64,000 bases of DNA from an uncultured Ruminococcus sp. (GTDB lineage Bacteria > Bacillota > Clostridia > Oscillospirales > Ruminococcaceae). Of this stretch, positions 16,714 to 24,583 are shown piece after piece. The position numbers and the translations under genes were made by a program. The notes beneath the pieces are model-generated. The model made no database searches, was not told where the DNA came from, and saw only the letters and a list, made by a program, of their open reading frames with translations. Numbering within the stretch: position 1 is the first letter of the stretch; every line of letters starts with the position of its first letter. The DNA lies in assembly GCA_910579955.1 (NCBI GenBank), contig CAJTWE010000007.1, forward strand, positions 50,457 to 114,456. The letters are read 5' to 3'.

Positions 16714-16820
16714 AGTAAACTCCTTTATCAAAAAATAAATTATAATTATCTGTAATTATTATAGCATATAAAACCGATGATTTCCACACTTTTCAAGAAT
16801 ATTTTTTCTCTCAGAACATA

Positions 16821-17396
16821 TTATACATTCCGTTCAGAAATTCTCACAAAATTGCGCATAATTTTCTCTCCATCTTCTCCAAAGAAAACCGGATAAGCAC
16901 AGATACCAAATGCATTTTTCTCTCTGTCCTCAAAAGCTAAATATCTGTCATATTCGTCACGTGCAGTGAAAGTAACATTTTCTGTGCAGAAATGCGGAGA
17001 TGCTACTCTTCTTTTAATATTTGCAGTACATCTAATAGCAGAGGGAACTTCCTTAAAAAGCGGACTTGTATTATCAATCGCCATAAAGCAAGAATAATTT
17101 TCATTTGGTGATTTTGTAAATTGACAGCCAATATGTTCTGCCAGAATCTCTGCACCAAGATCAATGCATAATAAGGGGATTTTTCCTAGTACAGCTTCTA
17201 TAATATCACTGCAAACCCCGGTGTCCTTCACTTCACCAACTCCTGAGCCTATTATTATTCCATTAGGATTCATAGCCAAAATATCATCACAGCACATCTC
17301 ATCATTTCTCACAACAATAAGATCACTACATATATTGGTAATGTATTTATAAAATTCTCTCATACGCCCATCGAAATTATCAATAAGCAAAATCAT
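16821..17396 (-). CDS. Class I glutamine amidotransferase-like protein lacking the catalytic triad
   Basis: 191 aa with the overall course of TrpG/PabA (MILLIDNFDGRMREFYKYI opening; GIIIGSGVGEVKDTG in place of the oxyanion region). At the nucleophile elbow, where active members read GVCLGHQ, it reads LCIDLGAE: the Cys position is Asp79, His is Ala82 and Gln is Glu83. Near the end the HPE of QFHPES is replaced by YPV (GICAYPVFF). All three triad residues are therefore missing, so it should not hydrolyse glutamine. It lies 13 bp downstream of the penicillin-binding protein gene. A binding or regulatory role is inferred. Confidence 0.8.
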   Translation of the reverse strand: MILLIDNFDGRMREFYKYITNICSDLIVVRNDEMCCDDILAMNPNGIIIGSGVGEVKDTGVCSDIIEAVLGKIPLLCIDLGAEILAEHIGCQFTKSPNENYSCFMAIDNTSPLFKEVPSAIRCTANIKRRVASPHFCTENVTFTARDEYDRYLAFEDREKNAFGICAYPVFFGEDGEKIMRNFVRISERNV

Positions 17397-17409
17397 ACTC
17401 TATTCCTCC

Positions 17410-18768
17410 TCAATTGGCAATTGCACTCAGCATAGTTGATGTAATATACTCAGTGGAAAGATAGCCACTCATGTTATCTTCAATTACAACACAAAAAGCT
17501 ATTGGCAGGGATGGATCATCTACAAAACCTACAAGAAGATTATTTTCTGAAGAGCCATCTTTAACCTGAGCTGTACCACTTTTTGCACCTATTACAAATC
17601 CAACTTTACCATTATACTTTGCTCGTCCATTTTCAAGCATAACTTCACGAATATATGCTGCTGTATCGGCAGTAAATCCAGCCTTTTCATAAGTAGTTTT
17701 AGCTTTATTTTTTTCATCACCAAACATATTTTTAGCACTTGTAATAAGATAAGGCATAGTCACAGAATCTGAACGGTTAGCAATAGCACTTTGCCACATC
17801 ATCAGTTGACATGGGCTTACTTCTGTTTTACTCTGTCCCATACAACCCCATTGCGTATCAAAATCATTTACATCGTCAAGTTCTGTACTACCTCTAAATA
17901 CAGAAATGCCATCAATTTCAAGCGCAGGTGCTTTAGAACCGTTTACAGAATAGCCCATATTTTTGTATGTATTTATTATAGCGTTAAGGTCCATATCCTG
18001 TACAAGCTGTGCAAAATAAGGATTACAGCTATTTTGAAATGCTGTGAAAATATCCTGCGTGCCATGTCCGTAACTGCTGTGACAAATTATCTGATTGCCA
18101 TAGTTATTGTAATACACTCCTGAACAACTATATCTTTTTTGAGAAACAGCATCAAATCCCATCTGTTCAATTGCTGCTGCAAGTGTAGAAACTTTTTGAG
18201 TTGAACCTGGAACAGTTCTGTAAAATGCCTTACATATGAGACTCCCCGATGGAAGACTATCTACATTTCCGAAGTCAAGTATATTTACATTTGGCTTACT
18301 CACACAAACAAGAATTTCTCCCGTTTGATAGTTATACGCAATAGCAGTACCGTTCATGCTTCCGAATGCATCGTAAACCGTACGATTAGCCTCATGATCA
18401 AGAGATGTATATATTGTACTTTTTCCGTTTTCCATAACACCAAAAATAGGATCATAGTTAGAAAGCAACGTACGATTTTCAGATACCAGTGTATTCGTCA
18501 TCATGCCGCTATCATCACCTATGAGATTGCCTACATCAACGAAATGATCGTAACTATAAGTATCTGTATCAGCTTCTGGATCGAAAAGAACGTCACCATT
18601 TCTATCATAAACGCAGCCCAAAGATACATTATTTGAATGCTTCATGTAAAAAGATGCTTCCGTAACTATCTTAAAAATAAGAATACACATTCCGGCAAGG
18701 AAGATAAATATCAGTAACTTAGTTAGAAATTCTCCTCTTTTTATACATTTCATATCTTTTCTTTTCAT
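17410..18768 (-). CDS. Penicillin-binding protein, transpeptidase (PbpA-like class B)
   Basis: 452 aa. One N-terminal membrane helix (about 15-37), then a short linker and a transpeptidase domain. Active-site motifs: STQK with nucleophile Ser189 and Lys192, SCN (in NSCNPYF) and KSGTAQV. The protein is shorter than classical PBP2 and resembles PbpA of actinobacteria and clostridia. It crosslinks peptidoglycan outside the membrane. It overlaps the FtsW/RodA gene by 4 bp; FHA protein, SEDS polymerase and PbpA form a recognised conserved set. Confidence 0.92.
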   Translation of the reverse strand: MKRKDMKCIKRGEFLTKLLIFIFLAGMCILIFKIVTEASFYMKHSNNVSLGCVYDRNGDVLFDPEADTDTYSYDHFVDVGNLIGDDSGMMTNTLVSENRTLLSNYDPIFGVMENGKSTIYTSLDHEANRTVYDAFGSMNGTAIAYNYQTGEILVCVSKPNVNILDFGNVDSLPSGSLICKAFYRTVPGSTQKVSTLAAAIEQMGFDAVSQKRYSCSGVYYNNYGNQIICHSSYGHGTQDIFTAFQNSCNPYFAQLVQDMDLNAIINTYKNMGYSVNGSKAPALEIDGISVFRGSTELDDVNDFDTQWGCMGQSKTEVSPCQLMMWQSAIANRSDSVTMPYLITSAKNMFGDEKNKAKTTYEKAGFTADTAAYIREVMLENGRAKYNGKVGFVIGAKSGTAQVKDGSSENNLLVGFVDDPSLPIAFCVVIEDNMSGYLSTEYITSTMLSAIAN

Positions 18769-20054
18769 GCTGCAAGCTCCCTTCTTCTACCGTTTTGCTT
18801 TACTCCATCAGGACGCCTGAAAACGGGTGATTGTCCAGCTTTTAACATACCTGCAAGCATTCCCGAAACTATCATAGAGCTACCACCCTGTGATATAAAC
18901 GGAATGGTAACACCTGTAAAGGGGATTAGATTGCAAGAACCGAATATATTGAGTCCCATCTGAACCACAAAAACTGCCGCAACGCTCATTATCATTGTAG
19001 CGTGAAAATAACTTCTTGGCTTATTTATCATTGGAAGTATAAGAAGACTTGCCACAAAAAATATTATAAGCAAAGCAACAAAGAATCCCCATTCTTCACA
19101 GATAGTTGAAAAGACAATATCAGTATCCGCAGCTGCAACATTTATAAGTCTGCCGTAGCCAGGACCCTTTCCGAAAAGTGCACCCTCTGCAATAGCCATA
19201 AGCGCCTGACACTGCTGATAACCGTCACCATATGTATCTTCCCAGATGTCAACAGAAAGTCTATCTTGTACATAGGATGGGGCAGCCGATGCGAGAAGTG
19301 CAACCAAAAGCGCACCGAGAACAATAAGAAAAATCAGCGTACCCTTTGAAAATTTAGCTCTTGGATAACATATTCTGCAAATAATTGCACAACCATAAGC
19401 CGCTGCAAAGGTAGGCAAACTTCCCAAATCTCTGCACCACCACTGTAGTACGAATATAATAAAAAACGCAATTGTAAGTGCTATCATTTCCCTTGAAACA
19501 TAAAATAGAACAAGCTTCTTTTTGTTATGCTGTTCCATAATAGAAGTTGCACAGAGCAGTACGAAAACAGGTTTCATAAATTCTGACGGCTGAATACTCA
19601 AAGAACCGATGGTGATCCACATACTACGACTTCCCGTAAGAAATACAGTCATAAGCACAAGCACACCAAGAACAAAATAAAGGTATTGTTTCACTGCAAG
19701 TATTCTCAAATGATTTCGTGTTAGCAAAAACATTATCTGACAGCAAACAAGCGCACCTATACAAGTTATGTAATGCTTTGAGGCAAAACCAATACTGCCG
19801 AAGCATGACTGGAAAATTACACTGCATCCCATTATCATAAGCAGCAGGTAATCAGTTGTATATGTCATCTGCTTATAGAAAAATCGTATTACAATCATGT
19901 AGACAATATCAAGAGCAAATACCGCAGCTGTCAAAGGTATCATATCTGTTATATCTTTGTAATTTCCACGAAAAAGTACTGCTGCCAACATTATCGCATG
20001 TGTCATGAGCACCAGTATGGATATTCTGCCATAGTTCAGTTTATTGTGAAACAT
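18765..20054 (-). CDS. FtsW/RodA/SpoVE-family (SEDS) peptidoglycan glycosyltransferase
   Basis: 429 aa, about ten membrane helices. SEDS features: GSLSIQPSEFMKP loop, WWCRDLGSLPTF, the large extracellular loop, and TGVTIPFISQGGSSM near the end. It polymerises lipid II glycan chains with its partner class B PBP, here encoded by the coupled downstream gene. It starts 3 bp after the FHA gene stop. Confidence 0.94.
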   Translation of the reverse strand: MFHNKLNYGRISILVLMTHAIMLAAVLFRGNYKDITDMIPLTAAVFALDIVYMIVIRFFYKQMTYTTDYLLLMIMGCSVIFQSCFGSIGFASKHYITCIGALVCCQIMFLLTRNHLRILAVKQYLYFVLGVLVLMTVFLTGSRSMWITIGSLSIQPSEFMKPVFVLLCATSIMEQHNKKKLVLFYVSREMIALTIAFFIIFVLQWWCRDLGSLPTFAAAYGCAIICRICYPRAKFSKGTLIFLIVLGALLVALLASAAPSYVQDRLSVDIWEDTYGDGYQQCQALMAIAEGALFGKGPGYGRLINVAAADTDIVFSTICEEWGFFVALLIIFFVASLLILPMINKPRSYFHATMIMSVAAVFVVQMGLNIFGSCNLIPFTGVTIPFISQGGSSMIVSGMLAGMLKAGQSPVFRRPDGVKQNGRRRELAA

Positions 20055-20057
20055 AAA

Positions 20058-20519
20058 TTACACACGCCTCCTTCTGATAATTGCTGCCTTTGTACCAAAA
20101 CGAATCTCATCACGATCTTTCAGCGTCATCTGCTCCTGAACCTGTCTGCCATTTACATATGTACCAGACTTTGAACCAAGATCAATAACACGCCAAACGC
20201 CATTTGAAACACATAATACCGCATGATAACGTGAAACACTCATGTCAGGAAAACGTATATCAGCAGCACCATGTCTGCCAATTATTACCTCATCCGCTGA
20301 TAAAGGAAAATGATCTCCTGTAGCAGGGTCGATAAGTTCCATATAACTGCTGACCTTATCCCACCTAAGTTCCTCAATGTGTTTTTCTTCCTTTGCAGAC
20401 TTAAAAATAGCAAACACGCATATAAATACCATAAAGATAACAAGTGCGCTCATAATAATAGAGAACGCAGGAAAGCCTCTCAGACTTTCAAGTATATTGC
20501 GAAAATCTTCTTCACTCAT
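20058..20519 (-). CDS. Membrane-anchored FHA-domain protein
   Basis: 153 aa from ATG 20519 (AAAGGAG 7 nt upstream). A membrane helix (about 18-40) is followed by a cytoplasmic forkhead-associated domain (about 75-150) with the phosphothreonine-binding motifs GRHGAADIRFPDMSVSRYHA and LGSKSGTYVNG. It would dock a phosphothreonine-bearing partner and link Ser/Thr kinase signalling to the cell-wall machinery encoded downstream, as for actinobacterial FhaB. No kinase is in the window. Confidence 0.92.
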   Translation of the reverse strand: MSEEDFRNILESLRGFPAFSIIMSALVIFMVFICVFAIFKSAKEEKHIEELRWDKVSSYMELIDPATGDHFPLSADEVIIGRHGAADIRFPDMSVSRYHAVLCVSNGVWRVIDLGSKSGTYVNGRQVQEQMTLKDRDEIRFGTKAAIIRRRRV

Positions 20520-20557
20520 GAAATTACTCCTTTCCATTTTTGCATATATTTCTATTT

Positions 20558-20586
20558 ATTATACTACAATATTAAATAAATTTCAA
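20558..20586 (-). promoter_or_regulatory. Promoter of the FHA-SEDS-PBP operon
   Basis: Minus strand TTGAAA (20581-20586), 17-bp spacer, TATAAT (20558-20563). Confidence 0.7.
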
Positions 20587-20685
20587 GCATTGTACGTTTT
20601 ATTTAAGAAAATAATAAAATTCACTTTATTTTAATAGGCTTTCAAAATGCATTTGATTGTTTTTAATAGAATTTATCTAAAGTAC

Positions 20686-20714
20686 TTGAAATTGTTACAG
20701 CATTATGCTATAAT
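20686..20714 (+). promoter_or_regulatory. Promoter of hpf
   Basis: TTGAAA (20686-20691), 17-bp spacer, TATAAT (20709-20714) preceded by ATGC. AAGGAGG ribosome site at about 20753. Confidence 0.75.
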
Positions 20715-20767
20715 ATAAATAGAAAACTGATTCGTATATTACGAATCTTCACAAGGAGGAACGCTAT

Positions 20768-21295
20768 ATGAAAATGACCATCACAGCAAAAAAAATGCAG
20801 GTACCGCAGAATTTTACCGATTATGCAGAAGAAAGACTGGGGCAAAAGCTTGACAAGTTTTTCGGAGAAGAAGCAGATGCAAAGATTACTATGTCGGAAC
20901 ACAAGAATCAGATAATCCTTGAATTAACTGTTTTCTATAATCAGATTATTTACCGTGCAGAGAAGGCTGCCGAGGATAAAAAAGATGCACTTGATGCATC
21001 TATAGACAAAATTATCCGTCAAATCCGCAAGAACAAAACTAAAGTTGAAAAGAAGCTGAAAGACAGTGCATTTAAAACTGCATCATTTACTGATGAAGTT
21101 CAGGAAGCAAACTACGAAGTAATTCGACATAAGAAATTCAAGATGTATCCTATGGAGGTTGAAGAAGCTATTCTTCAAATGGATCTTTTAGGTCATAATT
21201 TCTTTATGTTCCTGAATGCGTCAACAGGTGAGACCAATGTTGTGTACAAGCGTAATGATGGAAAATATGCGGTTTTAGAGCCGTCTCTTGAATAA
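20768..21295 (+). CDS. hpf: Ribosome hibernation-promoting factor, long form
   Basis: 175 aa. The N-terminal S30AE/RaiA domain (about 1-100, MKMTITAKKMQVPQNFTDYA) binds the 30S decoding site. A basic linker leads to the C-terminal HPF dimerisation domain (about 118-173, VIRHKKFKMYPMEVEEAILQ, LGHNFFMFLN) that joins two 70S ribosomes into inactive 100S particles. Long-form length is normal for Firmicutes. It is a single gene with its own promoter and terminator. Confidence 0.97.
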   Translation: MKMTITAKKMQVPQNFTDYAEERLGQKLDKFFGEEADAKITMSEHKNQIILELTVFYNQIIYRAEKAAEDKKDALDASIDKIIRQIRKNKTKVEKKLKDSAFKTASFTDEVQEANYEVIRHKKFKMYPMEVEEAILQMDLLGHNFFMFLNASTGETNVVYKRNDGKYAVLEPSLE

Positions 21296-21303
21296 ATACA
21301 ATC

Positions 21304-21338
21304 TACTCTCCGAAGTTATCCCTTCGGAGAGTATTTTA
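21304..21338 (+). terminator. Intrinsic terminator of hpf
   Basis: Perfect 12-bp arms TACTCTCCGAAG / CTTCGGAGAGTA (21304-21315, 21322-21333) followed by TTTTAT. Confidence 0.85.
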
Positions 21339-21383
21339 TGTGAATGTATAAACGTATATAAATATACAGAAAGGAAGGACTTT

Positions 21384-21554
21384 ATGGAAGATTGCAGCAC
21401 CTGTGCATATTGTTCCTACGATGAAGATATAGACGCATATGTTTGCGATATGTATCTTGATGAGGACGAATATGCAAGATTTATGGGCGGACATTACAAA
21501 AAATGTCCATATTACCGTGACGGAGACGAATATAAAATTGCAAGAAAGCAATAA
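21384..21554 (+). CDS. DUF6472-like cysteine-containing small protein
   Basis: 56 aa from ATG 21384 with GGAAGG 5 nt before it; the longer frame overlaps the hpf terminator. The pattern CSTCAYCSYDEDIDAYVCDM then LDEDEYARFMGG, KKCPYYRDGDEYKIARKQ, with cysteines at both ends, matches small clostridial proteins classed as DUF6472. The cysteines suggest metal binding (inference). Function unknown. Confidence 0.8.
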   Translation: MEDCSTCAYCSYDEDIDAYVCDMYLDEDEYARFMGGHYKKCPYYRDGDEYKIARKQ

Positions 21555-21603
21555 GATATTATACTTCTGGAAATATATTTTATTATTATTTCTTATAATC
21601 GTA

Positions 21604-21632
21604 TTGACATTTTAACAATTTTCCTATATAAT
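21604..21632 (+). promoter_or_regulatory. Promoter of the small tetraspan protein gene
   Basis: TTGACA (21604-21609), 17-bp spacer, TATAAT (21627-21632); consensus at all but no position of the two hexamers. Confidence 0.8.
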
Positions 21633-21691
21633 TATTGTTGGAATATATAATTAAATGTATATTCAAAATTTATTTGAAAAGGAGAATATGT

Positions 21692-22084
21692 ATGGAAGCA
21701 AAGGGTTCAGGATTTCTTAAGGTTACTGGTATCATAATGATCGTTGGCGGTGCTCTTGGAATCATTCTTTCTCTTATCGCTATCGCTGGTGTAGCTATTT
21801 TAGCTGCTGCTGGTGCATCTTCCGGTCTACTTTATCTCAGTGTTGTTATCAGCATTGTTGGTGCTGTTCTGGAAATGGTTGCCGGCATCATTGGCGTTAA
21901 GAACTGCAAAAATACCGAAAAGGCATCTACTTGTCTTATGTGGGGTATTATTGTAATCGCTTGCAGCATTCTGAGCAACATTATCGCTGTTGTCGCTGGC
22001 GGCGAATTCAATGTTTCTAGCATGCTTATTGGTATGATTCTTCCGGTACTCTACATAGTTGGTGCCATCAGAAACAAAGCGTAA
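21692..22084 (+). CDS. Small four-helix membrane protein of unknown function
   Basis: 130 aa from ATG 21692 (AAAGGAG 7 nt upstream). Four hydrophobic helices (about 8-35, 42-66, 78-102, 107-127), rich in Gly, Ala and Ile, with only a short loop carrying KNCKNTEKAST between helices 2 and 3. It has a near-consensus promoter and a strong terminator, so it is probably well expressed as a single gene. No family recognised. Confidence 0.75.
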   Translation: MEAKGSGFLKVTGIIMIVGGALGIILSLIAIAGVAILAAAGASSGLLYLSVVISIVGAVLEMVAGIIGVKNCKNTEKASTCLMWGIIVIACSILSNIIAVVAGGEFNVSSMLIGMILPVLYIVGAIRNKA

Positions 22085-22105
22085 GCTTTTCTAAACTCCA
22101 AAAAG

Positions 22106-22147
22106 AAAAACGTCTACAGCTAAGATTTAAGCTGTAGACGTTTTTTA
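22106..22147 (+). terminator. Intrinsic terminator
   Basis: Perfect arms ACGTCTACAGCT / AGCTGTAGACGT with an 8-nt loop and a T6 run, after the tetraspan protein gene. Confidence 0.92.
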
Positions 22148-22167
22148 GTATAGATCCTATAAAAAAT

Positions 22168-22209
22168 TCAAAAAAGAAAAATGAGTCGTCCAGTAATTAA
22201 GAACGACTC
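22168..22209 (-). terminator. Intrinsic terminator of ppk1
   Basis: On the minus strand GAGTCGT(T) ... ACGACTC (22183-22189 / 22203-22209), followed by ATTTTTCTTTTTT. Confidence 0.8.
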
Positions 22210-22304
22210 CTGTTTGGGGAAATACCAGAATACTTTGCCAGCATATCTGTTGCCCAAATTATAACATAAAAAACATATTTATGCTAATCAAAAATTGCTT
22301 ATTA

Positions 22305-24374
22305 TTAATGCAATATTTCAGATTTTGCTTTTTTCTCAGATGCATTTACATAAGCATCTTCATAAAGTTGTTCCTGCGCATTTATTTCTTTGCCATACGC
22401 TTTTACATGCTGATATGTGCCATCGGGCTGCTGCATGCGAGCTTTTACATTGTCCTGCATCATTAAGCGGAAAATATCTTTTATACGCTCCTTTATATCA
22501 CTGTCCATCACAGGAACACCTATTTCTACACGCTTGAGTGTATTCCTTGTCATAAAATCCGCAGAGGAAATATATACCTTTGTATCATTGCCTGTTCCGA
22601 AAATATATACTCTGTGATGTTCAAGAAAACGTCCTACAATGCTTCGAATAGTGATATTTTCCGTCTCATCACGCACTCCTGCCACAAGACATGAAATACC
22701 TCTTATTATCATATCTATCTTTACACCTGCGCAAGAAGCTTCTATTAGTCTTTTAATAAGCTTCTTATCGGTCAGAGAATTTACCTTTATACCGATATAT
22801 GAAGGCTTATTTTCACGAGCTTTGAAGATTTCTTCGTCTATCATATCAATAAGCTTATTTTGCAGGCAATTCGGAGCTACAAGAAGATGCTTAGTCTCTG
22901 TAACAGTCTGTCCAAGACATAGAGCATTAAAGACATGATTCGCCTCCTGACCTATCTCGTCATTTGCAGTCATAAGTGAAAAATCTGTATAAATTTCAGA
23001 AGTTTTTTCATTGTAATTGCCTGTACCTATCTGAGTAATGTAGGAAATAGCGCCATCTTTTTTCTTTGTAATAAGACAAAGTTTTGAGTGTACCTTCATT
23101 TTATCAAGTCCATAAATAATACGGCAACCCGCATCTTCCAAACGCCTTGACCATTCGATATTATTTTCTTCATCAAATCTAGCACGAAGCTCTACCAAAA
23201 CTACAACATCCTTGCCGTTTTCAGCAGCTTCAATAAGAGCTTCCACAACCTTGCTGTTGGTAGCAACACGATAAAGAGTCATCTTTATTGAAACAACATC
23301 CGGACTTGTACTTGCTTCTCTAAGAAGCTGCAAAAATGGCTTTATACTTTCATATGGAAATGAAAGAAATCTGTCCTTTTCCATTATCTGTTCCATCATA
23401 GGAACAGCAGGATCAATATCTTTTGGTATCTGAGGTACACGTCTTTTAAAGAAAAGTTCCTTATTATGTCTTAGCATATCACGCACCTTAAATATAAAGG
23501 AAAGCCCTAAAGGTGCTTCTGAGTGGAAAACCTGTGCTTCATCAAGACTAAGATATTCACACAATCTTGAAATTACAGCAGGATCCATAAGACGAGAAAA
23601 CTCCATTTTTACAGGCTGTAAACGATTGCGCTTACGAATAAGCTTTTCCATAGCCTTACGATAATCCTCTTCTTCACCCATTTTATCTTCTTCAGTGTCA
23701 ATATCTGCACTTCTTATAATTCTTATAAGGGTTTTACTCTTTATAGTGTGATGAGAGAATACATTAGGCATAAAGTGAAGTATGAGTTCCTCTGACAAAA
23801 TAAATCTATGTGTATTACCCGGCAATGGAATAAAATCCGGTATAACGCTACTTGTACAGGGAACTATGCCAAGCTTTTCGCTTCCTTTTTTTTCAAGAAC
23901 GACCACTGCATATATAGCCTTATTCTGCAAAAACGGAAAGGGCTGCTTTTTACCAACTATCTGAGGCGATAGCAGAGGTTCTATTTCAGCTTTAAAGTAA
24001 CGCTCTAAGAAGTTTGCTTCTGAATCCGAAATAGAGTGAAAATCGACTATTTCAACGCCATGGTCTTTCATACCATCACATAGATCTTTGTATATCATAT
24101 CTTTTTCATGAAGCAAGATCCTTGATTCTTTAAAAATTGCACTAAGCTGCTCTTTGCTTGTCATATAAGTTTTGTTTTCTTTTTCATCAGATGGTAAATC
24201 AAACAGCGAGCCAACACGAACCATGTAAAATTCATCAAGGTTGCTTTGAAATATCGAGAGGAATGAAAGGCGTTCGCAAAGGGGAACACGGCTATCCATA
24301 GCCTCTTCTAAAACACGATTATTAAATTTGAGCCACGATAATTCACGGTTATCGTAGCATGAATATTTGGGCAT
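22305..24374 (-). CDS. ppk1: Polyphosphate kinase 1
   Basis: 689 aa, full length. N-domain opens YDNRELSWLKFNNRVLEEA. Two phospholipase-D-like catalytic domains follow, with the autophosphorylated histidine in KMKVHSKLCLI and the second conserved histidine in RFLEHHRVYIFG. It reversibly transfers the ATP gamma-phosphate to polyphosphate. GGAGG precedes the ATG. It is monocistronic with its own promoter and terminator. A short Lys/Ala tail extends beyond the usual end. Confidence 0.97.
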   Translation of the reverse strand: MPKYSCYDNRELSWLKFNNRVLEEAMDSRVPLCERLSFLSIFQSNLDEFYMVRVGSLFDLPSDEKENKTYMTSKEQLSAIFKESRILLHEKDMIYKDLCDGMKDHGVEIVDFHSISDSEANFLERYFKAEIEPLLSPQIVGKKQPFPFLQNKAIYAVVVLEKKGSEKLGIVPCTSSVIPDFIPLPGNTHRFILSEELILHFMPNVFSHHTIKSKTLIRIIRSADIDTEEDKMGEEEDYRKAMEKLIRKRNRLQPVKMEFSRLMDPAVISRLCEYLSLDEAQVFHSEAPLGLSFIFKVRDMLRHNKELFFKRRVPQIPKDIDPAVPMMEQIMEKDRFLSFPYESIKPFLQLLREASTSPDVVSIKMTLYRVATNSKVVEALIEAAENGKDVVVLVELRARFDEENNIEWSRRLEDAGCRIIYGLDKMKVHSKLCLITKKKDGAISYITQIGTGNYNEKTSEIYTDFSLMTANDEIGQEANHVFNALCLGQTVTETKHLLVAPNCLQNKLIDMIDEEIFKARENKPSYIGIKVNSLTDKKLIKRLIEASCAGVKIDMIIRGISCLVAGVRDETENITIRSIVGRFLEHHRVYIFGTGNDTKVYISSADFMTRNTLKRVEIGVPVMDSDIKERIKDIFRLMMQDNVKARMQQPDGTYQHVKAYGKEINAQEQLYEDAYVNASEKKAKSEILH

Positions 24375-24456
24375 ATTTTAACCTCCAATCTTCTGCACAA
24401 ATATTATATGCGGTATTGTCTAAAGTAATAAAAGTTTTTTGGTTCAGCTAATTTTA

Positions 24457-24485
24457 ATTATACACCGAAAAATGTTATTTTACAA
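24457..24485 (-). promoter_or_regulatory. Promoter of ppk1
   Basis: Minus strand TTGTAA (24480-24485), 17-bp spacer, TATAAT (24457-24462). Confidence 0.7.
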
Positions 24486-24544
24486 TATTATTTTAAAAAT
24501 AAAATAATATTCATGTAAAAACATCATTATAAATTATATAAAAT

Positions 24545-24574
24545 GGACTACTGCAATATTACCAGCAGCAGCCC
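24545..24574 (-). terminator. Intrinsic terminator of the EF-G paralogue
   Basis: Minus strand GGGCTGCTGC / GCAGTAGTCC with G-U pairs, followed by ATTTTATATAATTT, right after the EF-G-like stop. Confidence 0.7.
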
Positions 24575-24583
24575 ATTTCAAAA

